A stretch of DNA of 64,000 nt, taken from assembly GCA_016716965.1 (NCBI GenBank), contig JADJUP010000039.1, forward strand, positions 36,294-100,293, read 5' to 3'. Below, in pieces: positions 24,242 to 32,727 of this stretch (position 1 is its first letter; every line of letters starts with the position of its first letter). This DNA comes from Sulfuritalea sp. (lineage in GTDB: Bacteria > Pseudomonadota > Gammaproteobacteria > Burkholderiales > Rhodocyclaceae). Under the pieces are notes generated by a model. That model had not been told where the DNA came from. It did not search any database and saw nothing but the letters and a program-made list of their open reading frames with translations. The position numbers and the translations under genes are program-made.

Positions 24242-24745
24242 GTGACGCCCCTGCTGTCCACCCTGCTTGCTCCGCGCGGGCTGTTCGCCATCACGGGCGG
24301 TACCGCGCTGGGGCTGGTCGCCGGCGGCGTGGTGCTGGCCCAGACGCTGAACCTTGCCGCCTGCCCGCTGTGCATCCTGCAGCGCATGCTCTACCTGCTG
24401 CTTGCGCTCGAAGCCGGCGCTGCCTGGATGTTTTCCGGCGCAACGCTGCCGCGACGCCTGATGGCACTCGTGATGATCGCAACGGCAGCGACCGGGGTCT
24501 GGATCGCGGCCTACCAGACCTGGCTGCAGCGTTTCGCCAAGGGAGTGAGTTGCACGGCCGACCAGCCCTGGTGGGAACATTTCGTAAATTGGGCCGGCGC
24601 GCAATGGCCATTGATGTTCGAGGCCTCCGGCATGTGCTCCGAAGCCGGCTGGAAATTCCTCGGACTGTCCATCGCCGAATGGTCGCTGATGGCCTTCACC
24701 ACCATGACCGTGGCGATGCTGGTGGCGTTGCTGCGCAAAGCCTGA
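24242..24745 (+). CDS. dsbB: Disulfide bond formation protein B
   Basis: A quinone-dependent inner-membrane oxidase that regenerates DsbA. The 167-residue protein has four hydrophobic segments and both redox cysteine pairs: C41-x2-C44 (CPLC) in the first periplasmic loop and C104/C132 in the second. The GTG start follows the dsbA TAA with no spacer, which suggests reinitiation by the same ribosomes. Confidence 0.95.
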   Translation: MTPLLSTLLAPRGLFAITGGTALGLVAGGVVLAQTLNLAACPLCILQRMLYLLLALEAGAAWMFSGATLPRRLMALVMIATAATGVWIAAYQTWLQRFAKGVSCTADQPWWEHFVNWAGAQWPLMFEASGMCSEAGWKFLGLSIAEWSLMAFTTMTVAMLVALLRKA

Positions 24746-24797
24746 CGCGAATGCGCCGAGGCGCCGGCGCCAGCGCGCCGCGTCCCTTTGGGCTCTT

Positions 24798-25736
24798 TCA
24801 GCGGTTCTTCTGCCCGATCATCCGCTGGTACAAAGCAAGCGACTCGCCGACGATGCCACGGCGAAAAGCCAGCACGCAGATGACGAAGATCGCCCCCATG
24901 ATCACGGTGACCAGCGAGCCTACCTTGTCGGCCAGTTCGTTCTGCAGGGTAACGATGACGGTCGCCCCGACCACCGGGCCGAACACCGTGCCCATGCCGC
25001 CCAGCAGCGTCATCAGCACCACCTCCCCCGAGGTGTGCCAATGGGCGTCGGTCAGCGTGGCAAACTTGAACACCAGGGTTTTGGTCGCGCCGGCGAGGCC
25101 GGCCAACCCGGCCGACAGCACGAAGGCCAGCAGCTTGTACTTCGCCACGTCGTAGCCGAGCGAAATCGCGCGCGGCTCGTTCTCGCGGATGGCCTTGAGG
25201 ATCTGGCCGAAGGGCGAGTGGATGGTGCGCTGGATCAGCCAAAAGGATCCCGCGAAAATCGCCAGCACGAGATAGTAAAGATTGATGTCGTCGGCCAGGT
25301 CGAGGCCGAACAGCGTGCCGCGCGGCACGCCCTGCAGGCCGTCCTCGCCGCCGGTAAAGGGCGCCTGGAGGAAGAGGAAGAACACCATTTGCGCCAGCGC
25401 CAGCGTCACCATCGCGAAATAAATGCCCTGGCGGCGAATGGCAAGGCTGCCAATGGCCCAGCCCAGCAGCGTCGCCGCGCCGGTGCCGGCCAGCAGGCCG
25501 AGCAGGGTCGGCAACTCCCACACCTTCAGGGCATGGCCGGTGACATAGGCCGCACTGCCAAGGAACACTGCATGGCCGAAGGACAGCAGTCCCGTATAGC
25601 CGAGCAGAAGGTTGAAGGCGCAGGCGAACAGCGCGAAGCACAGGACCTTCATCACGAGGATCGGGTAGATGAACATGGGCGCCAGCAACAGCAGGCCAAG
25701 CCCGATCAGGTAGGCGATGCTGACGCGCCGGCTCAT
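24798..25736 (-). CDS. livM: Branched-chain amino acid ABC transporter permease LivM
   Basis: An inner-membrane permease of 312 residues with about eight hydrophobic segments and the LivM hallmark region (NLLLGYTGLLSFGHAVFLG; the EAA-like loop PFGQILKAIRENEPRAISLGYD). The start is at MSRRVS, overlapping the livH stop by four bases (ATGA). It is the last gene of the livG-F-K-H-M cluster and converges on dsbB. Confidence 0.95.
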   Translation of the reverse strand: MSRRVSIAYLIGLGLLLLAPMFIYPILVMKVLCFALFACAFNLLLGYTGLLSFGHAVFLGSAAYVTGHALKVWELPTLLGLLAGTGAATLLGWAIGSLAIRRQGIYFAMVTLALAQMVFFLFLQAPFTGGEDGLQGVPRGTLFGLDLADDINLYYLVLAIFAGSFWLIQRTIHSPFGQILKAIRENEPRAISLGYDVAKYKLLAFVLSAGLAGLAGATKTLVFKFATLTDAHWHTSGEVVLMTLLGGMGTVFGPVVGATVIVTLQNELADKVGSLVTVIMGAIFVICVLAFRRGIVGESLALYQRMIGQKNR

Positions 25737-26620
25737 TTTTCCCTCCCGAACAGGCCGGCCGGGCGGATCATGAGTACCACCGCCATGATCATGAATACCA
25801 CGGTGGCGCTCGCCTCGGGCCAGAACACCTTGGTCATGCCCTCGATGATGCCCAGGCCTAACCCTGTCACTACCGAGCCGAGAATCGAACCCATGCCGCC
25901 GATGACCACCACGGCAAACACGACGATGATCAGGTTGGAGCCCATCAGCGGCCCGACCTGGGAGGCCGGGGCGGCCAACACGCCGGCAAAACCGGCAAGG
26001 CCGACGCCAAAGCCGTAGGTCAGCATCACCATCAGGGGCACGTTGATGCCGAAGGCCTGCGTCAGTTTCGGATTCTCCGTGGCGGCGCGCAGGTAGGCGC
26101 CCAGCCGCGTCTTCTCGATCATGTACCAGGTCAACAGGCAGACCGTCAGCGAAGCGACGACTATCCACGCGCGATACTTGGGCAGGAACATGAAACCGAG
26201 GTTGAAAGCACCCGACAATTCCTCTGGTATCGAATACGGCTGGCCGGCAACGCCGTACAGATCGCGGAACAAGCCCTCGATCATCAACGCCAGGCCAAAG
26301 GTCAACAGCAGGCCGTAGAGGTGGTCGAGCTTGTACAGCCATTGCAGCATCAGTCGCTCGATGACGATGCCAATCAGTCCTACGCAGATTGGCGCCAGCA
26401 CCAGCGACCACCAATAGCCGACTCCCAGATACTCAAGAAAAATCCACGCCAGCATGGCGCCCGTCATGTAGAGGGCGCCATGGGCGAAGTTGATGATGTT
26501 CAGCATGCCGAAAATCACGGCAAGACCCAGGCTCAGGACAGCATAGAAGGACCCGTTGACCAGCCCGAGCATGAGCTGGCCAAACAGGGCCTGAATCGGT
26601 ACGCCGAAAATCTCCGTCAT
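25733..26620 (-). CDS. livH: Branched-chain amino acid ABC transporter permease LivH
   Basis: The partner permease of LivM, 295 residues with about eight hydrophobic segments. Hallmarks are NGSFYAVLSLGLAVIFGMLNIINFAHGALYMTGA near the N-terminus and RAATENPKLTQAFGINVPLMVMLTYGFGVGLAGFAG in the EAA-type loop. It overlaps livM and follows the binding-protein gene by 28 bases. Confidence 0.96.
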   Translation of the reverse strand: MTEIFGVPIQALFGQLMLGLVNGSFYAVLSLGLAVIFGMLNIINFAHGALYMTGAMLAWIFLEYLGVGYWWSLVLAPICVGLIGIVIERLMLQWLYKLDHLYGLLLTFGLALMIEGLFRDLYGVAGQPYSIPEELSGAFNLGFMFLPKYRAWIVVASLTVCLLTWYMIEKTRLGAYLRAATENPKLTQAFGINVPLMVMLTYGFGVGLAGFAGVLAAPASQVGPLMGSNLIIVVFAVVVIGGMGSILGSVVTGLGLGIIEGMTKVFWPEASATVVFMIMAVVLMIRPAGLFGREK

Positions 26621-26648
26621 GCAAACATCCCCTGCAGCAGCAGCCCGC

Positions 26649-27878
26649 TTACTTTTTTGCCACGGCGGCGCAGCGCGACAGCGCCATCGGCTGGAAAGCC
26701 TCCGCGGCGGGAATCACCTGCTTCACGTTGTAGTAGTCCCACGGCTCCTTCGACTCGCTCTGTTTCTTTACCTCGACCAGGTACATATCGTGGATCATGC
26801 GGCCGTCGTCGCGAATCTTGCCGCCCTTGGCGAAGGCATCGTTGATCGGCGTCGCCTTCATCTGCTTCATCACGGCCGCGGTGTCGTCGGTCCCGGCCGC
26901 CTGCACGGCCTTCAGGTAGTGCAGTACGGCCGAATAGGTGCCGGCCGGCAGCATGTTGGGCATGCCCTTGTGCTTGCTGAAGAAGCGGCGGCTGAATTCG
27001 CGCGTTTCCTTGTTCAGGTTCCAGTAGAAGCCCTCTGTGAACATCATGCCTTGCGTGGTCGGCAGGCCGAGCGCGTGAATGTCGACAATGGTGGTCAACA
27101 GGCCGACGACGGTCTGGTTCTTGGTCAGGCCAAACTCGTTTGCCGCCTTGATCGAGTTGATGGTGTCGCCACCGGCGTTGGCAAGGCCGACCACCTTGGC
27201 CTTCGACGCCTGGGCCTGGAGCAGGAAGGACGAAAAGTCCGAGGCATTCAGCGGATGGCGCACGGCGCCGAGCACCTTGCCGCCCATCGCCTTGACGGCG
27301 TCCGAGGTGTCCTTTTCCAGCGAATGCCCGAAAGCATAGTCGGCGGTAAGGAAGAACCAGCTGTCCTTGCCCTGCTTGGTCACCGCCTTGCCCGGGCCGT
27401 TGGCCAGCGCGTAGGTGTCATAGACGTAATGCACCACGTTGTTCGGCGCACAGTCCTCGTTGGTCAGGCGCGTCGACGCGGCACCGGTATTCAGCATGAT
27501 CTTGTTCTTTTCGGTGGTGACCTTGGCCACCGCGATCGCCACGCCGGAGTTCAGCACGTCGGTGACCATGTCCACGCCCTGCGTGTCATACCACTCGCGC
27601 ACCTTGTTGGAACCCACGTCGGCCTTGTTCTGGTGGTCGGCTGAGACCAGTTCGATCTTGAATTTTGGCTTGAACTGCGCCTTGAAATCCTCGATGGCCA
27701 TTTCGGCTCCCAACACCGAACCCTTGCCGCCCAACGCGGAATACACGCCGGACATGTCGGTCAGCACGGCGATCTTGACCACGTCGCCGGAGATCTTGCC
27801 GGCCTGCGCCAGCGCGGAACCGGCCGCCGGCAGCAGCAGCGCGGAAATGGACAGGGCCAAAAGTTTGCGTTTAATCAT
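26649..27878 (-). CDS. livK: Branched-chain amino acid ABC transporter substrate-binding protein
   Basis: A periplasmic binding protein of 409 residues with a Sec signal peptide (MIKRKLLALSISALLLPAAGSALAQ, split here by cleavage after ALA). The mature part has the Leu/Ile/Val-binding family layout (VKIAVLTDMSGVYSALGG, then the two-lobe fold). The start is fixed by an excellent AAGGAGGAG ribosome site six bases upstream, the strongest in the cluster, as expected for an abundant binding protein. Family members of this type also bind aromatic acids or amides, so leucine-type specificity is assumed, not shown. Confidence 0.93.
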   Translation of the reverse strand: MIKRKLLALSISALLLPAAGSALAQAGKISGDVVKIAVLTDMSGVYSALGGKGSVLGAEMAIEDFKAQFKPKFKIELVSADHQNKADVGSNKVREWYDTQGVDMVTDVLNSGVAIAVAKVTTEKNKIMLNTGAASTRLTNEDCAPNNVVHYVYDTYALANGPGKAVTKQGKDSWFFLTADYAFGHSLEKDTSDAVKAMGGKVLGAVRHPLNASDFSSFLLQAQASKAKVVGLANAGGDTINSIKAANEFGLTKNQTVVGLLTTIVDIHALGLPTTQGMMFTEGFYWNLNKETREFSRRFFSKHKGMPNMLPAGTYSAVLHYLKAVQAAGTDDTAAVMKQMKATPINDAFAKGGKIRDDGRMIHDMYLVEVKKQSESKEPWDYYNVKQVIPAAEAFQPMALSRCAAVAKK

Positions 27879-27918
27879 GGTGTCTCCTCCTTGAGAAAAA
27901 TGATCGGGGCCGAGAGTT

Positions 27919-28626
27919 TCATACCCCGAGGTACTCCTGCAGCAACGTCTGTTTCTGTTCGATTTCGCCCTGCGCGATCTCAGCGACCACCTGGCCGTGT
28001 TCGACGATGAACATGCGATCGGCAAGGGGAGCGGCGAAGCGGAAATTCTGTTCGACCAGGATGATGGTGTAGTCGCGTTCCTTGAGCTGGCGAATGACCT
28101 CGGCAATTTTCTGAACAATCACCGGCGCCAGGCCTTCCGATACCTCGTCCAGCAGCAGCAGGCGCGCGCCGGTGCGCAGGATGCGCGCCATCGCCAGCAT
28201 CTGCTGCTCGCCACCCGAAAGCCGCGTCCCCTGGCTGTTGCGACGTTCCTTGAGGTTGGGGAACATGTCGTAGATCTCGTCGATCGTCAGGCCTCCGCTG
28301 GCGACCTGTGGCGGCAGCAGCAGGTTTTCCTCGCAACTGAGGCTGGCATAGATTCCCCGCTCTTCGGGGCAGTAGCCGACACCCAACTGCGCGATCCGGT
28401 GCGATGGCATGTTGATCACTTCGCGCCCGTTGAGCATGATCGAGCCCGTACGCCGGCCGGTCAGGCCGAGGATGGCGCGCAGCGTGGTGGTACGCCCGGC
28501 CCCGTTGCGGCCGAGCAAGGAAATGCACTCGCCGCGCCGCACGGTGAAGTCCATGCCGTGCAGCACATGCGACTCGCCATAGAAGGCGTGGAGATCGGAA
28601 ACGCGGAGAAATTCTGTCGCGCTCAT
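27919..28626 (-). CDS. livF: Branched-chain amino acid ABC transporter ATP-binding protein LivF (Arg in Walker A)
   Basis: One of two ATPases of the liv system, 235 residues. It has the signature LSGGEQQML, Walker B LLLLDEVSEGLAP and the switch histidine position in ILVEQNFRFA (Gln/Asn instead of a plain His, as usual in LivF). Odd: the Walker A motif reads GRNGAGRTT, with Arg at residue 45 where the phosphate-binding Lys is expected. The codon is CGT and the surrounding frame is intact, so this is not an obvious sequencing slip. LivG next door has a normal Lys, so the heterodimer may keep one canonical site. The start shares a base with the livG stop. Confidence 0.94.
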   Translation of the reverse strand: MSATEFLRVSDLHAFYGESHVLHGMDFTVRRGECISLLGRNGAGRTTTLRAILGLTGRRTGSIMLNGREVINMPSHRIAQLGVGYCPEERGIYASLSCEENLLLPPQVASGGLTIDEIYDMFPNLKERRNSQGTRLSGGEQQMLAMARILRTGARLLLLDEVSEGLAPVIVQKIAEVIRQLKERDYTIILVEQNFRFAAPLADRMFIVEHGQVVAEIAQGEIEQKQTLLQEYLGV

Positions 28627-29405
28627 CAGTGCCCTGCCGGCGAAGCCAGTTCCGTAACTTCGGTTCCCATGTAGGCTTCGATCACCGCCGGATTGGCCGC
28701 CACCTCGGCATACGGGCCCTCGGCCAGCACCGAGCCACGTGCCAGCACGGTCAGCGTGTCGGAAATCCCGGCGACCACCTTCATGTTGTGTTCCACCATG
28801 AGGATGGTGCGGTTGGCCGACACCTGCTTGATCAGTTCCATGACCCGCGACACGTCCTCATGACCCATGCCCTGCGTCGGTTCGTCGAGCAGCATGAGTT
28901 CCGGATCGAGCGCCAGGGTCGTGGCGATCTCCAGCGCACGTTTGCGGCCATAGGGCATCTCCACCGTCACCATGCCGGCATAGGATTCAAGGCCGACGGA
29001 GGTCAGCAGCTCCATCGCGCGGTCATTTAGCTGGTTCAGGCTGCGATCCGACTTCCAGAAATGAAAGCTGGTGCCGAGTTTGCGTTGCAGCGCGATGCGG
29101 ACGTTCTCCAGCACCGTGAGATGGGGAAATACGGCTGAAATCTGGAATGAGCGCACGATGCCGCGCCGCGCGATGCGCTCGGGGGATTCGCGGGTGATGT
29201 CGACGCCGTTGAAATGAATGGCGCCGCGCGTCGGTTCGAGGAACTTGGTCAGCAGGTTGAAGCAGGTGGTCTTGCCGGCGCCATTCGGGCCGATCAGCGC
29301 ATGGATGTGTCCGCGCCTGACCTTGAGGTCCACGCCGTTGACCGCAACAAAGCCGCGGAACTCCTTGACGAGACCCTTCGTCTCCAGAATGCAATCGTCT
29401 GTCAT
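28626..29405 (-). CDS. livG: Branched-chain amino acid ABC transporter ATP-binding protein LivG
   Basis: The second ATPase of the liv system, 259 residues. It has a normal Walker A (GPNGAGKTT), the LivG-specific extension between Walker A and signature, Walker B LMLLDEPTQGMGH and the switch histidine in MVEHNMKVV. The signature motif is atypical (MPYGRKRALEIA), as is common in this family. The start is placed at the ATG at 29405; the TTG one codon upstream is less likely. It is the first gene of the leftward cluster. Confidence 0.95.
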   Translation of the reverse strand: MTDDCILETKGLVKEFRGFVAVNGVDLKVRRGHIHALIGPNGAGKTTCFNLLTKFLEPTRGAIHFNGVDITRESPERIARRGIVRSFQISAVFPHLTVLENVRIALQRKLGTSFHFWKSDRSLNQLNDRAMELLTSVGLESYAGMVTVEMPYGRKRALEIATTLALDPELMLLDEPTQGMGHEDVSRVMELIKQVSANRTILMVEHNMKVVAGISDTLTVLARGSVLAEGPYAEVAANPAVIEAYMGTEVTELASPAGH

Positions 29406-29586
29406 CAAGCGTATTTGTCGGGAAGAGTGCGCCTGTCGGCAACACCTGAATTATTGTGTCCGGCGATTATGCGGTGAGGCCCCGGTTTGCGCAAGCACGC
29501 GGACAACCTGCGACCCGACCCAGCCAGCGCTGCGGTCTGCGTTACACTTCGACAAAGCGATTCGGTCCTCGCGATGGAGGATGCCC

Positions 29587-29898
29587 ATGTGCCTGTTTCG
29601 AACTTTCCTGCTAGCGAGCGTCGCAGTTGCGTGCGCGGAAGCTGCCTACGCGCAACCGGTGATTCCGGGCTCCACCGCCTTCTGCCTCTACGAGGTGCCG
29701 GTGGAGGAATCCGGCAAGCGGCGCTGGATCAACCTTGGCATCGTCCAGTTCGTCGAGGCAACCCGCAGCGAAGTCAAGATCACATACGGCGGTGGCGCGT
29801 TCGGTAGCGGCCATGACGCCAGGATTGCGGTCAGCAGCATGGAAGAAGCGCTCGTCGTGCTCGAAAAGCTGAGGCGCGTTGCCGCGGCCTGCCGCTGA
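29587..29898 (+). CDS. Small secreted hypothetical protein
   Basis: A 103-residue protein I do not recognise. It has a convincing signal peptide (residues 1-22, cleavage after AYA). The mature part of about 80 residues contains two cysteines (about C33 and C102) that could form a disulfide bond, and a glycine-rich turn ITYGGGAFGSG. GGAGG sits six bases before the chosen ATG at 29587; an in-frame ATG two codons earlier is too close to that site. It stands alone between the divergent livG and the convergent acyl-AMP ligase gene. Confidence 0.7.
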   Translation: MCLFRTFLLASVAVACAEAAYAQPVIPGSTAFCLYEVPVEESGKRRWINLGIVQFVEATRSEVKITYGGGAFGSGHDARIAVSSMEEALVVLEKLRRVAAACR

Positions 29899-29922
29899 CC
29901 CAAAAATCAAGGCGGCGCGACG

Positions 29923-32727
29923 TCAGGTTCCGGTACCGTCGAGATCCGTTTCGCCGCAATCCTTGAGGATGAACGCCCGCGCCGCGTCGCGCAAACGAAG
30001 TGCGGCTGCCCAGTCATCGCCTTCGACAGCGACGTTTTCACCAATGCTCACGCGCACCGAACCGAATTTCGGTAGCCAGGACTCGTCGCGCAGGATCTCG
30101 CGGGTACCCGCCAGCGCGATCGGTGTAACCCCCAAACCATTCTGCGCGGCAATCTGAAACGCGCCGAGACGGAATGTCCGCAGGCCGGACCGGCGCGTGA
30201 ACGTGCCCTCGGCAAAAAAGAAAAGGGGCCGTCCGGTCTCGAGCGCAGCAAGCCGACGCACGTCATCCACCCCCTGGCGAATGTCGAATCGTTCCACGAA
30301 CACCACACCGAGGCGACGCAGGAGCGGCCCCGCAACCTTGTGGCCGGCCAATTCGGCCTTGGCGACAAATGCAACGGGAAACGGCAGCGCCGCCATCACC
30401 ACCAGGCCATCGATGTAGCTGGCGTGGTTGGCGACGAACACACGGGGCCCGGGCCGCAGGTGCTGCAACCCATCCACCTGCAACGAAATGCCGCACAAGC
30501 GCAACCCGGTACGCACCAGGGCAGCGCCACAGCGCCAGCGCAGCGCAAGCCCCGGCAACACCAGCGTGACGGCGACAAGCGGCACCGCCAGTACCGCGAC
30601 AATGCCCCAGGCATAGGCCCCGTACAGCATTCCGCCCAAACTGCCCAGTCGACGCCAGGTTCCGGCCGCCGCCAGGCGGAGCATCTGTCGCCACGGAGCC
30701 CGCGCGCGCCTGCCGAATCCTTCACGGCAGTAGGCGTCCCGCGTGGCCGCGCGCCGGATCTTGCCGCTGGACGTCTTGAGCACCGTGTTCGGCGCCGCCA
30801 GCACCACGTCATCCGGCGGCGAACCCAGCAGTTCCACCGCCAATGCATCGATGCGGCGGACCAGTTCCTGTCGCACTTCGGCCTCGGTTACCCTGCTCTC
30901 CGCCACCACCACCAGTTTCTCGGTCCCCAGCCCCGGCTCCACCGCGCCGAACACGGCGACGCACCCGCGGCGGACGCCGGGCAGGCCACCGACGGCTTCT
31001 TCCAGTTCGTAGGGGTAGAGGTTGCGCCCGCCCCGGATGATCATGTCCTTGAGGCGCCCGGCAATGTAGATGTCGCCATCGGCAAGATAGGCCAGATCGC
31101 CGGAATCCAGCCAGCCGTCGTTCATGAGGGAAGCGGTAGCCTCCGCATTCCGGTAGTAGCCGCGAGTTGCCGAGGGACCGCGAAATTCGAGTCGTCCGAC
31201 CTGCCGTGGCGGCAATTCGCCACCTTGCGAATCTACGATACGGACCTGATGCCGTGGCAAAGGCTGGCCACAGGCCACCATCTGCACCGCCTCCGCGTCA
31301 TCGTTCGCCGCGGGACGTGCATCGCCCCTCGCCAACGCTTCGCGCTGCACCCTGTCGATCAGGGGCCCGCGACCCGGCGGCGAGACGGCGAGGCCGACCG
31401 AGCATTCGGCCAGGCCATAGACCGGCGCCAGCGCCTCGCTGCGAAAGCCGTAGGGACGAAAGGCCGCGGCGAAACGGGCCAGCGTCTCGGCGGCAACCGG
31501 TTCGGCGCCGTTCGCCGCGTAGCGCCAGGACGACAGGTCCAGTCCCTGCAAGCGCTGCGGGTCGAGATGGCGCAAGCACAGCTCGAAAGCGAAGTTGGGC
31601 GCGGCGGTGACGGTGCCGCGATGCTCGTGGATCGCCCATAGCCAGCGTTCGGGGCGCGCGAGAAAATCCAGCGGCGACATCAGCACCAGCGGACAGGCGT
31701 GATAGAGACTCCCCAGCCAGGCACCGATCAGGCCCATGTCATGGTACAGCGGCAGCCAGCTCACCACCACGTCGGCCGAGGTCAGCGCGACGGCCTCTCC
31801 CCAGGCGCGGATGTTGGCCAGCAGGTTGCCATGGTCGAGCGTCACCCCCTTCGGACTGCCGGTCGAACCCGAGGTGTACTGGAGGAAGGCGATCTCCCCG
31901 GGCGCGCCGGGGTGGTCACCCTGCCCTGCCACGTCGACGCCCGTCCGGCACAGTTCTTCCGGCGTGGTCACCGTGCGCAGGCTCGGCACCAGGCCGGAGA
32001 GTATGTGCGCCACCATGCGCGCGGCATCGAAACTCAAGAGCGCGACGGCTTCGCAGTTCTTCAGAATGCCGGCCTGGCGCCGCAGGTGGTCCTCGATCTG
32101 GCCCGGCCGCGTCGGCGGGTAGATCGGTACCGGCACCGCGCCGGCGAGCAGGATGCCGTAGAAGGAGTGGAAGAATTCCAGCCCGGTGGGCAGCATCACC
32201 GCGACGAAATCGCCGGGCCGCACGCCACGACCGCGCAGGCCGGCCGCAAGCCGCCGCGCGGTGGCAAGCAGCTCGCCATAGGTCAGCGTGATGGTTTCCG
32301 TCGGGCTGCGCTGGAACAGGACATGCGGCCGCGCCGGATGGCGCTGGGCATGCCACAGCAGGACCTCGACCAGGGTTCCCGCGCGGTCCGGAACACCGGT
32401 ATCGCTCGCGTCCAGCGCTGCCCGGCGCTCATGTACGTTGTCATCGGCCCCGCCCTCACCGCCATCGGCGATTGCCGCGAGCAGGTCGCGCGGCGTCTCG
32501 GCACTCGCCAGCAGAGCCTCGCCCAGCCGGATGCCGAATGTAGCCTCGATGCGCGCCAGCAATTCCACCCGGGCCAGGCTGTCCAGCCCGAGATCCTTGT
32601 CGAGCCGGCTGTCGAGCCCGGCCTTTGCACGTGCCCCGGGCCTCAGTTCGGCGACCAGCCGGTCGATCAGCGCGAGCAGGCGGGTCACCCGCTCGGTCCC
32701 GGGCGTGTCGCTTCCCGCGTTGCTCAC
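29923..32727 (-). CDS. Three-domain acyl carrier/fatty acyl-AMP ligase/acyltransferase protein
   Basis: A 934-residue fusion. Residues about 15-85 are an acyl carrier domain with the phosphopantetheine serine in GLDSLARVE (S50). Residues about 110-690 are an AMP-forming ligase ([10 protein letters not shown] from T285; [30 protein letters not shown]), close to fatty acyl-AMP ligases. After one or two hydrophobic segments (about 700-735), residues about 755-925 form a PlsC-type acyltransferase with NHASYID at 767-773 and FFAEGTF. The layout implies activation of a fatty acid, loading on the built-in carrier and transfer to an acceptor at the membrane, related in concept to Aas. The GTG start overlaps the kinase stop (GTGA), so the two are translationally coupled. 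The acceptor is unknown. Confidence 0.87.
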   Translation of the reverse strand: MSNAGSDTPGTERVTRLLALIDRLVAELRPGARAKAGLDSRLDKDLGLDSLARVELLARIEATFGIRLGEALLASAETPRDLLAAIADGGEGGADDNVHERRAALDASDTGVPDRAGTLVEVLLWHAQRHPARPHVLFQRSPTETITLTYGELLATARRLAAGLRGRGVRPGDFVAVMLPTGLEFFHSFYGILLAGAVPVPIYPPTRPGQIEDHLRRQAGILKNCEAVALLSFDAARMVAHILSGLVPSLRTVTTPEELCRTGVDVAGQGDHPGAPGEIAFLQYTSGSTGSPKGVTLDHGNLLANIRAWGEAVALTSADVVVSWLPLYHDMGLIGAWLGSLYHACPLVLMSPLDFLARPERWLWAIHEHRGTVTAAPNFAFELCLRHLDPQRLQGLDLSSWRYAANGAEPVAAETLARFAAAFRPYGFRSEALAPVYGLAECSVGLAVSPPGRGPLIDRVQREALARGDARPAANDDAEAVQMVACGQPLPRHQVRIVDSQGGELPPRQVGRLEFRGPSATRGYYRNAEATASLMNDGWLDSGDLAYLADGDIYIAGRLKDMIIRGGRNLYPYELEEAVGGLPGVRRGCVAVFGAVEPGLGTEKLVVVAESRVTEAEVRQELVRRIDALAVELLGSPPDDVVLAAPNTVLKTSSGKIRRAATRDAYCREGFGRRARAPWRQMLRLAAAGTWRRLGSLGGMLYGAYAWGIVAVLAVPLVAVTLVLPGLALRWRCGAALVRTGLRLCGISLQVDGLQHLRPGPRVFVANHASYIDGLVVMAALPFPVAFVAKAELAGHKVAGPLLRRLGVVFVERFDIRQGVDDVRRLAALETGRPLFFFAEGTFTRRSGLRTFRLGAFQIAAQNGLGVTPIALAGTREILRDESWLPKFGSVRVSIGENVAVEGDDWAAALRLRDAARAFILKDCGETDLDGTGT

